A stretch of 64,000 nt of DNA from Devosia sp. RR2S18 (GTDB lineage Bacteria; Pseudomonadota; Alphaproteobacteria; Rhizobiales; Devosiaceae): contig NZ_CP126539.1 of assembly GCF_030177755.1 (NCBI RefSeq), positions 768,001 through 832,000 of the forward strand, given 5' to 3'. The position numbers were made by a program, and so were the translations under genes. The notes beneath the pieces were generated by a model that saw only the letters and a list, made by a program, of their open reading frames with translations, searched no databases and had not been told where the DNA came from. This document shows, piece after piece, positions 43,933 through 52,789 of this stretch (within the stretch, counting starts at the first letter, position 1; every line of letters begins with the position of its first letter).

Positions 43933-44862
43933 ATGAGCCGCAATTTCCTTGTTGTTGATCCCGAAGAAGACATGGAGGTGCTCAAGGGCTTGGCCTCACC
44001 GATCCGGGCGAGGATCCTCAAGATCTTGCATGTGGACGGGGCCATGAATGGCAATGATATCGCCGAGAAGCTGGCACTGCCGCAGTCGACCGTGTCGACC
44101 AATATACAGATATTGGAGAGCGCTGGGCTGATCCGGACCGAGACGCAGAAGGCGCGCAAGGGCAATCAGAAGATCTGCCACTCGACCTTCGACGAAGTGC
44201 TGGTGATGTTCAAAGAGGACATGCGGCCGCTCAAATCCAACACGATCGAAGTGGCCATGCCGCTGGGGCTCTATACGAGCTTTGAGGTTTCGGCGCCCTG
44301 TGGATTGTGCTCCACCGAGGGGATCATCGGGCTTCTGGATGTACCCGAGACCTTTCTTGATCCGGACCGGATGAAAGCCGGGCTGATCTGGTTCACGCAA
44401 GGCTATGTGGAGTACCAGTTTCCCAACAATGCCAAGCTGGCGCAGAAAACCATCGAGGCGCTGGAATTCTCCCTAGAACTGAGCTCGGAAGTGCCGGGAA
44501 CCTCGGCGGACTGGCCCAGTGACATTACACTATCGGTCAATGGACGGGAAATCGGCACCTGGACCTCGCCAGGCGACTTTGGCGACAAGCGCGGTGTCTA
44601 CACGCCGGACTGGTGGAAGCTCAAGGGCAGCCAGTATGGCAAGCTCAAGAGCTGGCGGGTGAATGGGGACGGCACCTATGTGGATGGCATGAAGATTTCC
44701 GAGGTGTCGCTAAAGGATATTGGGTTGGCCGAACACCACTCCATCCGCCTGAGGATCGCGGTCAAGCCCGATGCTAAGCACCCGGGCGGCATCAATATTT
44801 TCGGACGGGGGTTTGGCAATTACGACCAGGATATCATCCTGCGGCTGCAGACTGCACGCTAG
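43933..44862 (+). CDS. ArsR-type winged-helix regulator with C-terminal sensor domain
   Basis: ATG 43933 gives 309 residues; earlier starts would translate the palindrome. Residues 15-85 are an HTH_20/ArsR fold: KGLASPIRARILKILHVDG, then DIAEKLALPQSTVSTNIQIL. The long C-terminal part has a CGLCSTEG pair of cysteines (near residues 119-122) and a beta-rich region with LSVNGREIGTWTSPGDFGD, perhaps a carbohydrate-sensing jelly-roll. It lies directly upstream of a GH51 arabinofuranosidase and an oligosaccharide-type importer, so it most likely controls them in response to arabinosides. Confidence 0.85.
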   Translation: MSRNFLVVDPEEDMEVLKGLASPIRARILKILHVDGAMNGNDIAEKLALPQSTVSTNIQILESAGLIRTETQKARKGNQKICHSTFDEVLVMFKEDMRPLKSNTIEVAMPLGLYTSFEVSAPCGLCSTEGIIGLLDVPETFLDPDRMKAGLIWFTQGYVEYQFPNNAKLAQKTIEALEFSLELSSEVPGTSADWPSDITLSVNGREIGTWTSPGDFGDKRGVYTPDWWKLKGSQYGKLKSWRVNGDGTYVDGMKISEVSLKDIGLAEHHSIRLRIAVKPDAKHPGGINIFGRGFGNYDQDIILRLQTAR

Positions 44863-44892
44863 TGCAAAACCCTCTTGCCGACTCCCGCTCTG

Positions 44893-44925
44893 CTCGTTTA
44901 CAACGAGTTACCTGATATAAATCAG
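44893..44925. promoter_or_regulatory. Two palindromes before the arabinofuranosidase gene
   Basis: CTCGTT-TAC-AACGAG (44893-44907) and CTGAT-ATAA-ATCAG (44912-44925) are both perfect inverted repeats, 27-59 bp before the abfA GTG/ATG. They are candidate operators for the upstream ArsR-type regulator. Confidence 0.5.
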
Positions 44926-44951
44926 AATAATGGGATCAATGGGAGGAGCGC

Positions 44952-46463
44952 GTGAAAGCGTCCGTTGTTGCGCATAAGGACTTCACGATCAGCGAAATCG
45001 ACGATCGTGTCTATGGGGCATTTCTCGAGCACCTCGGGCGAGCCGTTTACGAAGGCATTTATGAGCCCGATCACCCGACCGCCGATGCCAATGGCATGCG
45101 GGGTGATGTGGTCAAGCTGGTCAAGGACCTCAATGTACCCGTGGTTCGCTACCCCGGGGGTAACTTTGTGTCGGCCTATAACTGGGAAGACGGCATCGGA
45201 CCGCGCGAGGAGCGGCCGGTGCGGCTGGACCTGGCCTGGCATACCTCCGAGAGCAACGCCGTCGGTATCCATGAATTTGCTGATTGGTGCGCTACTGTGG
45301 GCACCGAGATGATGCTGGCGGTCAATCTGGGCTCGCGCGGCGTCGACGAGGCGCGCAATTTCCTCGAATACGTCAATCATCCCGGCGGCAGCTATTGGAG
45401 CGATCTGCGCATCAAGAACGGCCGCGAGGAGCCCTGGAACGTCAAGCTGTGGTGTCTCGGCAACGAGATGGATGGCCCCTGGCAGGTCGGCCATAAGGAT
45501 GCGACGGAATATGGCAAACTCGCCGCCAACACAGCGCGGGCCATGCGCATGTTCGACAAATCACTGGAACTGATCGTTTGTGGGTCGTCTCACTCCGATA
45601 TGCCGAGCTTCCCCGATTGGGAACGGATCGTGCTCGAGCATACCTATGATCACGTGGACTACATCTCACTCCACATGTACTTCGCGAACAGGGATGATAA
45701 CACACCTGATTATCTGGGACTGAACCACAAGCTCGACCGCTATATCGAGACCGTGGCGTCCACCATCAAGCAAGTGAAGCACAAGAAACGGTCGAACAAG
45801 GAAATCTATATTTGTTTCGACGAGTGGAATGTCTGGTATCATTCCAACAAAAAGGATCGTGAGATCCTCGACGGCAATAGCGGCTGGCCGCATGCGCCTG
45901 GCCTTCTGGAAGACATCTACAATTTCGAAGACGTGCTGATGGTGGGGCTGATCCTCAACACCTTCATCCGCCGCTCCGATGTGGTGAAGATCGCCTGTAT
46001 CGCCCAATTGGTGAACGTTATCGCTCCGATCATGACGGAAAAGGGCGGCGCTGCCTGGGCCCAGACGATCTACTATCCCTATTATTTCGCCTCGATCTAT
46101 GGCCGCGGTACGGCCCTGCAACTGCAGGTGAATTCGCCTGGGTACGAGACACCGCATTCCCGCGACACGGCCTTTGTCGATGTATCGGGTGTGCATAACG
46201 AGGGTGAAGGGACGCTGAGCTTCTTCCTCGTCAACCGGCATCCGGCCGAGAGCATCGAGGCTGAGGTCAGCCTGCAGGGCTTCGCTGGTGGCGAGGTGAT
46301 CGACCACCAGGTGATGACCCACCCCGATCTCAAGGCGGTGAACACTGCCCAACAGCAAGAGGAAGTCGCACCCCGCAAAGGTGAAGGCGCCAGCATTGCC
46401 GATGGCATTTTGCGCGTGACCCTGCCGCCATACTCCTATCAGATGGTGCGCGTGCGGGTCTGA
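44952..46463 (+). CDS. abfA: Alpha-N-arabinofuranosidase, GH51
   Basis: A 503-residue intracellular glycosidase of normal GH51 length, releasing terminal arabinofuranose from arabino-oligosaccharides. The acid/base Glu is in WCLGNEMDGPWQ and the nucleophile Glu in ICFDEWNVWYH; PVVRYPGGNFVSAYNWEDG is a further GH51 signature. No signal peptide is present, so the substrate must be imported, fitting the adjacent ABC system. The GGGAGGAGC ribosome site supports GTG 44952 as the start. A strong terminator follows the gene. Confidence 0.96.
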   Translation: MKASVVAHKDFTISEIDDRVYGAFLEHLGRAVYEGIYEPDHPTADANGMRGDVVKLVKDLNVPVVRYPGGNFVSAYNWEDGIGPREERPVRLDLAWHTSESNAVGIHEFADWCATVGTEMMLAVNLGSRGVDEARNFLEYVNHPGGSYWSDLRIKNGREEPWNVKLWCLGNEMDGPWQVGHKDATEYGKLAANTARAMRMFDKSLELIVCGSSHSDMPSFPDWERIVLEHTYDHVDYISLHMYFANRDDNTPDYLGLNHKLDRYIETVASTIKQVKHKKRSNKEIYICFDEWNVWYHSNKKDREILDGNSGWPHAPGLLEDIYNFEDVLMVGLILNTFIRRSDVVKIACIAQLVNVIAPIMTEKGGAAWAQTIYYPYYFASIYGRGTALQLQVNSPGYETPHSRDTAFVDVSGVHNEGEGTLSFFLVNRHPAESIEAEVSLQGFAGGEVIDHQVMTHPDLKAVNTAQQQEEVAPRKGEGASIADGILRVTLPPYSYQMVRVRV

Positions 46464-46564
46464 CCTGACTGTGTTGTCACAAAGATGAACGCTTTTCGAG
46501 CGACATTTTGGTCGTTTTTAACACCGGACTGATGCGTGAAAGTGTGCCGATCAGCAACAGGAAA

Positions 46565-46590
46565 GGGGCGGAGCGCAAGCTTTCCGCCCC
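46565..46590 (+). terminator. Terminator after abfA
   Basis: GGGGCGGA, a 10-nt loop and TCCGCCCC form an 8-bp GC stem followed by TTGTATTTTC. It separates abfA from the importer operon, which has its own promoter match at 46635. Confidence 0.75.
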
Positions 46591-46634
46591 TTGTATTTTC
46601 ATATCATGTTTTTTGTTTCACATCATGAATGGCG

Positions 46635-46662
46635 TTGACAAGCGCTTAACTTCGGTTAGCAT
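46635..46662 (+). promoter_or_regulatory. Promoter of the oligosaccharide importer operon
   Basis: TTGACA (46635-46640), a 16-bp spacer and TAGCAT (46657-46662) lie about 68 bp before the binding-protein ATG and just after the abfA terminator. Confidence 0.5.
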
Positions 46663-46729
46663 CCACCCCGAGCGCTGGAGGCGCTCCGCGAAGGGAGTGC
46701 GGGAGGCACTCTCAGCAGGGAGGTTTTAT

Positions 46730-48643
46730 ATGCGAAACTGGAAGACGCTTGTCGCGTCGGCTGTTGTCGTATCCATGAGTGTGAGCGTCGCCGTTCCCGC
46801 TCAGGAAGCAGCAGTGGCGCCGCCGATCACGGAGTTCCCGCGGGAGCAGACGCTGATCGTCCACAATCCCGAACCGGCAGCAACTAATCCGTCGATGTTC
46901 AACCTCTGGGTTGCCGGCGGTGGTGGCAATGTGTCCAATGGGCTCCAGCAGCTCATGATGGATACCCTCTGGTACATCGACCCCGACGAGGGGCTGGACG
47001 GAGCTATCTACAATTCGCTCGCCAGCGATCTCTGGCAATACAACGACGACTTCACCGAAATGACGGTGAACCTGCGCGAAGGGATCACCTGGAGCGATGG
47101 CGAGCCTTTCACCGCTGATGACGTCGTTTACACGGTGGAGACCCAGATCGCCAATCCAGGGCTGCTTTGGAGCGCAAGCCTGGCGGAGAACGTGGAGACG
47201 GTGGAAGCGGTGGACGATTACACCGTCCAGTTTACGCTCAAGCAGCCGAACGCACGTTTTCATTCTATCTTTTCGGTGCGGTGGAACGCGCTCTGGATCA
47301 TGCCCGAGCACATTTTCTCGGAAGTCGAGGATCCGCTGTCCTATGATTTCAATGAGCCGGTAGGCCTTGGTCCCTACACCCTCCATTCCTTCGATCCGAA
47401 CGGGTTCTGGTACATCTGGGAAAAGCGTGAGGACTGGGAAAACACCACGGTCGCTCAATATGGCGAACCTGCACCGAAGTACGTGGTCTATCGGTCTATC
47501 CCGGCGATCGACAACCGCCTGATCGACATGGTCAATGGCGATCTCGACATGATCCACGACCTGACGCCGGAAGGCATGTTCAGTCTTGTGCAGCAGTCGG
47601 AGACGTCGCGCGGCTGGTTCCCGGGTTTCCCGTACGCCCATCCCGATCCGACCTTGCCCATGTTGATCTTCAACACGCAGAATGAGCTATTTGCTGATAA
47701 ACGTGTCCGCTGGGCTCTAGCTCTCATGCTCGATGCGCGTCAGATTTCCATGGCATCTTATCGTGGCGCCGCGACTCTTTCGGCTATCGCCATTCCGCCG
47801 ACGGGCACTCATCCCTCGGATTACCATGAGCCGATGGATGAATGGCTCGTCAACTACGAGCTCGACCTAGGCAATGGGGAGACCATCAGGCCCTATGATC
47901 CTACAATCGGGTCGCAGATCGCCGATATGGTGCGTCCACAGTTCCAGGACGTCCCCACCGACGACGCCGCGATCAAGACCGCCTTTGGGTATGGATGGTG
48001 GAAGCAGAACATCGAGGCCGCCACAGCGCTGCTCGAAGCTGCCGGCTTCACCAAGCAGGGTAATCAGTGGATGACCCCCGACGGTGCCCCCTTCGAGTTC
48101 ACCATCAAGACCTTCGAGGAGGGTGTGATCAACCGCATGGGCACCATGGTTGCCCAGCAGTGGAGTCAGCAGGGCATCCAGGTGTCGCCGGAAGTTGCAC
48201 CTCAGATCTTCGGTCAGGATCTCCCGCTCGGCGAGTTCGAGGTCGCAACGGCCTGGTCGATCGAGACCTGGGGCGGTCACCCTGACCTCTCGTTCTTCCT
48301 CGACAGCTGGCACTCGGAGTTTGTGGTGGAACCCGGAGAAAGGCAGCCCTCTCGCAACTGGCAGCGTTGGTCGCATCCTGAGCTGGATGCACTCATCGAG
48401 CAGATGCGTGTGACGGAGTTCGACTCCGAGGAAAACCTCGAAATCGGTCGGAGCTTCGTCGAGTTGATGGTCGAAGAAATGCCCGTGATCCCTATCATGA
48501 GCTACAATGTCTTCTCGGCCTACGACACGCGCTATTGGACGGGGTTCCCCGCTGCGGAAGAAAATCCCTATGCCAATATCGTCACCAACTGGGCGAACTC
48601 CCGCTACATCCTCACCCAGCTCGAACCAACTGGCGTGAACTAA
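46730..48643 (+). CDS. ABC transporter substrate-binding protein, family 5
   Basis: ATG 46730 follows AGGGAGG by 6 nt and starts a signal peptide (MRNWKTLVASAVVVSMSV, cleavage near PAQE). The mature protein is about 612 residues, the large DppA/OppA-type class (SBP_bac_5), with MTVNLREGITWSDGEPFTAD and VGLGPYTLHSFDPNG blocks. Although the family is named for peptides, members beside glycosidases often bind oligosaccharides; here arabino-oligosaccharides are likely. A terminator-like hairpin after it would keep its expression above that of the membrane components. Confidence 0.93.
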   Translation: MRNWKTLVASAVVVSMSVSVAVPAQEAAVAPPITEFPREQTLIVHNPEPAATNPSMFNLWVAGGGGNVSNGLQQLMMDTLWYIDPDEGLDGAIYNSLASDLWQYNDDFTEMTVNLREGITWSDGEPFTADDVVYTVETQIANPGLLWSASLAENVETVEAVDDYTVQFTLKQPNARFHSIFSVRWNALWIMPEHIFSEVEDPLSYDFNEPVGLGPYTLHSFDPNGFWYIWEKREDWENTTVAQYGEPAPKYVVYRSIPAIDNRLIDMVNGDLDMIHDLTPEGMFSLVQQSETSRGWFPGFPYAHPDPTLPMLIFNTQNELFADKRVRWALALMLDARQISMASYRGAATLSAIAIPPTGTHPSDYHEPMDEWLVNYELDLGNGETIRPYDPTIGSQIADMVRPQFQDVPTDDAAIKTAFGYGWWKQNIEAATALLEAAGFTKQGNQWMTPDGAPFEFTIKTFEEGVINRMGTMVAQQWSQQGIQVSPEVAPQIFGQDLPLGEFEVATAWSIETWGGHPDLSFFLDSWHSEFVVEPGERQPSRNWQRWSHPELDALIEQMRVTEFDSEENLEIGRSFVELMVEEMPVIPIMSYNVFSAYDTRYWTGFPAAEENPYANIVTNWANSRYILTQLEPTGVN

Positions 48644-48651
48644 AGCAAACC

Positions 48652-48686
48652 GCCGGTGCTGGTCATCCCAGCGCCGGCTCTTTTTT
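48652..48686 (+). terminator. Partial terminator between binding protein and permease genes
   Basis: GCCGG-TGCTGG, loop TCAT and the matching right arm ending GCCGGC (to 48678) are followed by TCTTTTTT. No separate promoter is obvious before the permeases, so read-through probably supplies them at a lower level. Confidence 0.7.
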
Positions 48687-48736
48687 GGACGGCGTTCAAT
48701 GACGCCGAGGTGAGTGACCGGGGATAGAACCAGCCG

Positions 48737-49741
48737 ATGGCAGGCTACCTGTTTTTTGCGCTCAAGCGCCTTCTTCAACTCGCAGCCGTGATCTTCGCGG
48801 GCACGTCCCTTGCCTTCGTAATCGCCAAGCTCAGCCCGATCAGCCCTGTCGAAACGATCATCGCGCGGGTTACGAACCGGGCATCGATGAGCCCGACGGC
48901 GATCCAGTCCCTGCGCGAAACCTATACGCAACTTTTCGGGCTCGATGTTCCCGTCTGGGAACAATACGTCAACTTCTGGGCGCGCCTGCTGACCGGCGAT
49001 TTCGGCCCTTCACTGATTGCCTACCCCACACCGGCGATCGAGTTGATCATGTTAGCACTGCCCTGGACGGTAGGCCTGCTTTCGGTCGCGGTGGTTCTTA
49101 CCTGGATACTTGGCAATGTCCTGGGAGGCCTTGCCGGCTATTACCAGAACTCACGCTTTCTCAAGGCCGTCGGCATCTTTGCTGTGGGCATTCAGCCGAT
49201 CCCCTATTACATCGTGGCGTTTCTTATGGTCGTCATCTTCGGCTATTTATGGCCGGTGCTGCCCATTGCCGGCGGATTTTCCATGAATGTCCGGCCTGGG
49301 CTCACTTTTGAATACGTCTCATCCGTTCTTCATCATGCAATCCTGCCGGCAAGCTCGCTGGTACTGGTGGGCATGGGCACCTGGTTTTTCGGAATGCGGG
49401 CCCTGGTCTCCAACATCATCACGGAAGACTATGTGACCTATGCCGAGCTGGCCGGCGTGGAGCAAGGTAGGATCGTTTCCTCCTACGTTATGCGAAACGC
49501 CTTTGTGCCCCAACTCACAGCGTTGGCGATGGCATTGGGAGGCATTTTCTCGGGCACGATCATCACCGAGCAGGTGTTCGCATATCCGGGGCTCGGCACA
49601 TTGCTTATCCGAGCGGTGAATGGCGGCGATACAACTCTAGTCCTAGCTGTGTCCTGCATTTCGGTTGTTGCGGTCGCAACCGCTATCTTCATCATAGACC
49701 TGCTGCATCCTGTGCTCGATCCTCGCGTCCGTGCGGAGTAG
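48737..49741 (+). CDS. ABC transporter permease (DppB type)
   Basis: A 334-residue inner-membrane protein with six main helices. The first (about 9-29) precedes a periplasmic loop, and the transport domain (about 105-330) carries the conserved MRALVSNIITEDYVTYAEL, then AGVEQGRIVSSYVMRNAFVP, contacting the ATPases. Residues LFGLDVPVWEQYVNFW and GDFG are typical DppB features. It pairs with the next permease, whose start lies 4 bp after this stop. Confidence 0.94.
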   Translation: MAGYLFFALKRLLQLAAVIFAGTSLAFVIAKLSPISPVETIIARVTNRASMSPTAIQSLRETYTQLFGLDVPVWEQYVNFWARLLTGDFGPSLIAYPTPAIELIMLALPWTVGLLSVAVVLTWILGNVLGGLAGYYQNSRFLKAVGIFAVGIQPIPYYIVAFLMVVIFGYLWPVLPIAGGFSMNVRPGLTFEYVSSVLHHAILPASSLVLVGMGTWFFGMRALVSNIITEDYVTYAELAGVEQGRIVSSYVMRNAFVPQLTALAMALGGIFSGTIITEQVFAYPGLGTLLIRAVNGGDTTLVLAVSCISVVAVATAIFIIDLLHPVLDPRVRAE

Positions 49742-49745
49742 TCCG

Positions 49746-50603
49746 ATGTTCTCAGTTTTTCGCGACCTTATCCGCTACAATATTGAATTCGCTGTCGGAG
49801 TTGTTCTCGTCAGTGGTGTCGTTCTGTTTGCGCTCTTGAGCTATGTCTCGCCAGTAGACCCGACGCTGATCTACGTCGCTATCCCTGACCAGCCGCCTAG
49901 TACGCAGTATTGGTTTGGCACCAATTCGCGCGGGCAGGATCTCTTCTGGCAGATGACATTTGCGCTCAGAAACACGCTGAGCTTCGGCCTTACAGTTGCT
50001 GTCCTTTCGCGCGTCATTTCGATAGTTGTCGGTCTTGCGGCTGGGTATCTCGGCGGCTGGGTTGACCGCGTGCTGATGTTCATCAACGACATCTTTGTAG
50101 CCATCCCCATTTTTCCGATACTGGTTCTGTTCTACTTCGTCCTACGCAGCAACTTGGACACATTCACTCTCGCATTGGTAATGGCGAGCTTCGGATGGCC
50201 ATTCGATGCACGACTGATCCGCTCGGTGGCCCTCGGCCTAAGGCACCGCGAGTTTACGCGCCATGCGGTCTTTGCGGGTATGCCGGCGCGGAAGATCATG
50301 ATGGAAGAGCACTTGCCTTACGTGATGCCGATCATCTTCTCGACGGCGATGGCCAACATGATCTGGTCGATCGGACTCGAGGTAACCCTGGCTGTGTTGG
50401 GCTTCACCAACCTCAATATTCCTACCGTCGGCACGGCGCTCTACTGGGCCAACAACCACTCGGCGATGGTGGTTGGCGTGTGGTGGTGGATCATGATCCC
50501 GGTGATCCTGATCGTGCTGACTTTCTTGGGCCTGTTCCTGCTGGCGGTGAGCATGAACGAATATATCGACCCGCGCAGCCGGCTGCGGCGAATGGGGGCA
50601 TGA
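49746..50603 (+). CDS. ABC transporter permease (DppC type)
   Basis: ATG 49746 gives 285 residues; a start five codons earlier would overlap the DppB-type gene. The N-terminal helix (about 14-36) is followed by the DppC hallmark WFGTNSRGQDLFWQM and the transport domain with a conserved loop FTRHAVFAGMPARKIMMEEH, then LPYVMPII. It forms the heterodimeric channel with the upstream permease. A GC-rich extragenic palindrome follows before the ATPase genes. Confidence 0.94.
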   Translation: MFSVFRDLIRYNIEFAVGVVLVSGVVLFALLSYVSPVDPTLIYVAIPDQPPSTQYWFGTNSRGQDLFWQMTFALRNTLSFGLTVAVLSRVISIVVGLAAGYLGGWVDRVLMFINDIFVAIPIFPILVLFYFVLRSNLDTFTLALVMASFGWPFDARLIRSVALGLRHREFTRHAVFAGMPARKIMMEEHLPYVMPIIFSTAMANMIWSIGLEVTLAVLGFTNLNIPTVGTALYWANNHSAMVVGVWWWIMIPVILIVLTFLGLFLLAVSMNEYIDPRSRLRRMGA

Positions 50604-50624
50604 TGATGCACCCCTACGTCCACG

Positions 50625-50657
50625 CCCCCCTGCCGGCCTCCTCCATAAGGGGGGAGG
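50625..50657. repeat. REP-like extragenic palindrome
   Basis: A C-run followed by CCTCCTCC, a 5-nt loop and the matching GGGGGAGG arm (50637-50657) lies between the DppC- and DppD-type genes. It resembles the palindromes at 57172-57268 and is probably a member of the same repeat family. Confidence 0.45.
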
Positions 50658-50688
50658 TGTCGCACCGAGCTTGCGGAGAGTTCAACGT

Positions 50689-51729
50689 ATGACCCAAGAC
50701 AGTGGCAAGCCCATCCTGACGGTGGAGGGCCTTAAGGCCTATTACCAGATGAACTATTTCGGCGTGCAGCGCGAAGTGCGGGCCGTCGACGACATCACCA
50801 TGACCGTCCGGCGGAACGAGGTGTATGGCATTGCCGGGGAAAGTTCCTCGGGCAAGACCAGCTTCATCAAGGTGCTAGCAGCCGCTATCCGGCCGCCGAT
50901 GCGGATTGTGGATGGTTCGGTGAAGTTCGACTTCGCCGGGCATCCGATCGATGTGGCCGATGCCACGCCCCAGCAGATTGAGGCGGTGCGCTGGAGCCAT
51001 CTCAGCTACATCATGCAGGGCTCGATGAGCGTGCTCAACCCGGTGCGCAAGATCGGCAAGACCTTTGAGGATTTCGCCATGCGGCCGCTGGGGCTCAAGG
51101 GCGCCGCGTTTCGCGACCGGGTGGTGAACCATCTCGAACGGCTGAAACTGCCTGCCGACGTCCTCCGATCCTATCCGCACGAATTGTCGGGCGGCATGCG
51201 GCAGCGCGTGACCATTGGGCTCGCGACCGTGTGCCACCCCGAATTTATCATCGCCGACGAGCCGACCACGGCACTCGACGTGGTGGTGCAAAAGGAAGTG
51301 CTGGGGCTGATCCGCGAAATCCAGCAGGATATGGGCTCCTCGGTCGTCTTCGTGACACACGACATGAGCGTGCATGCCAACATGGCCGACCGGGTAGGCA
51401 TCATCTATGCAGGGCGGCTGGTGGAGGAGGGGCCGACGCGGCAGATGTTCTTCGCGCCCAAGCACCCCTATACGGCCCATCTGGTGGCGAGCCTGCCGCG
51501 CATTGGCGACACCAAGCAGCGCCCTGCGCTGGAGGGGCGGCCGCCCAATCTCGCCGATCCACCGCAGGGCTGCCGGTTTAATCCCCGCTGTCCACTGGCC
51601 ATCGATATCTGCCGCGAGAAATCGCCGCCGCTCGAGACCGTAGCGCCCGATCACCGCACCGCCTGCTGGCGCTGGCAGGACGTGCGACCGCTCACCGAAC
51701 CGGCCAAGCCTTTGGAGACCGTGGCATGA
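50689..51729 (+). CDS. ABC transporter ATP-binding protein (DppD type)
   Basis: ATG 50689 follows GCGGAGAG and gives 346 residues. Walker A is GESSSGKTS (usual GESGSGKS, with Ser for Gly in the third place), signature LSGGMRQR, Walker B FIIADEPTTALD and VTHDMSV. The C-terminal oligopeptide extension holds the CRFNPRCPLA...C iron-sulfur-type Cys motif of this family. It couples ATP hydrolysis to the oligosaccharide importer. Its last codons overlap the next ATPase gene. Confidence 0.94.
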   Translation: MTQDSGKPILTVEGLKAYYQMNYFGVQREVRAVDDITMTVRRNEVYGIAGESSSGKTSFIKVLAAAIRPPMRIVDGSVKFDFAGHPIDVADATPQQIEAVRWSHLSYIMQGSMSVLNPVRKIGKTFEDFAMRPLGLKGAAFRDRVVNHLERLKLPADVLRSYPHELSGGMRQRVTIGLATVCHPEFIIADEPTTALDVVVQKEVLGLIREIQQDMGSSVVFVTHDMSVHANMADRVGIIYAGRLVEEGPTRQMFFAPKHPYTAHLVASLPRIGDTKQRPALEGRPPNLADPPQGCRFNPRCPLAIDICREKSPPLETVAPDHRTACWRWQDVRPLTEPAKPLETVA

Positions 51730-52646
51730 GCACGCTTCTTGATGTTCGCAATGTTAGCAAAACCTTCGGCATGGGCGGGCTGTTCTCGCGCCGGGCGGTG
51801 CATGCGGTGCAGGACGCCACGATCAGCCTTTCGGCGGAGAAGCCCGAGATCTTCACCATTATCGGGGAGAGCGGCTCGGGCAAGACGACCCTGGCACGCA
51901 TGATCCTGGGGCTGGAACTGCCCACGAGTGGCGAGATCAGCTTTCGCGGCAAGACGGTGAGCCATCGGGTGGGCCGCAAGGAGCGGCTCGAATTCATGGC
52001 CAATGTGCAGCCAGTGTTTCAGAACCCGTTCGAGGCATTCAATCCACTCAAGCGCGTGGATCGGTATCTCGACTCCACCGCGCGGCAGTTTCTGGGGCTG
52101 CGCGACCGGGCAGGGGTTGACCGCGCCATGGACGAGGCCCTCCAAAAGGTCGGGCTGAGCCTGGCGGAAGTGCGGGGGCGCTATCCCCATGAAATGAGCG
52201 GCGGGCAATTGCAGCGCGCGGCCATTGCGCGGGCGCTCATCCCCAATCCGCCGCTCCTGGTCGCCGACGAGCCGGTGTCGATGGTGGATGCGTCCTTGCG
52301 CATGAGCATCGTCAATCTTTTGCGCAGCCTGCGCGACGATCTGGGGGTCTCGGTGATCTACATCACCCATGACCTGGCGACGGCCTATTACATCTCGGAC
52401 CGGCTGATCATCATGCAGCGCGGGCGGATCGTTGAGATGGGCGATGCGCGGACGGTGCTGGACAATCCCGAGCATCCCTATTCGCGGCTCCTCAAGGCGA
52501 GCGTGCTGTCGAGCGAGGATGCGGGGGCGGGCAAGCTCGCGACCGACCCCACCATGGTGGAGACGGCCAATGCGCTGATGGGGCGGCCGGGCAAGCTCGT
52601 CGAGCGGCCCGATGGGCGCGCGGTGCGGGTCTACGAGGCGGCTTGA
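51726..52646 (+). CDS. ABC transporter ATP-binding protein (DppF type)
   Basis: A 306-residue partner ATPase starting inside the previous gene (ATGA). Walker A is GESGSGKTT, signature MSGGQLQR, Walker B LLVADEPVSMVD and the switch His is in ITHDLAT. The Q-loop reads VQPVFQNPFEAFNP. It lacks the C-terminal Cys motif of its partner, so an iron-sulfur cluster, if real, would be on the DppD-type subunit only. Last gene of the operon; no clear terminator follows. Confidence 0.94.
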   Translation: MSTLLDVRNVSKTFGMGGLFSRRAVHAVQDATISLSAEKPEIFTIIGESGSGKTTLARMILGLELPTSGEISFRGKTVSHRVGRKERLEFMANVQPVFQNPFEAFNPLKRVDRYLDSTARQFLGLRDRAGVDRAMDEALQKVGLSLAEVRGRYPHEMSGGQLQRAAIARALIPNPPLLVADEPVSMVDASLRMSIVNLLRSLRDDLGVSVIYITHDLATAYYISDRLIIMQRGRIVEMGDARTVLDNPEHPYSRLLKASVLSSEDAGAGKLATDPTMVETANALMGRPGKLVERPDGRAVRVYEAA

Positions 52647-52789
52647 GCGGGCACAGCAAAGGCGTTCTCCGCCGGGATAGCGATGGCGCAAGACTTTGTC
52701 GGGCGGGGCAGCATTTCGCGTTTTGAATCCTCGCATTGGTGCGGCGAAAACTCCACATTGTGCCCAACCAAGTTTCCAGGAGTAGTTTG

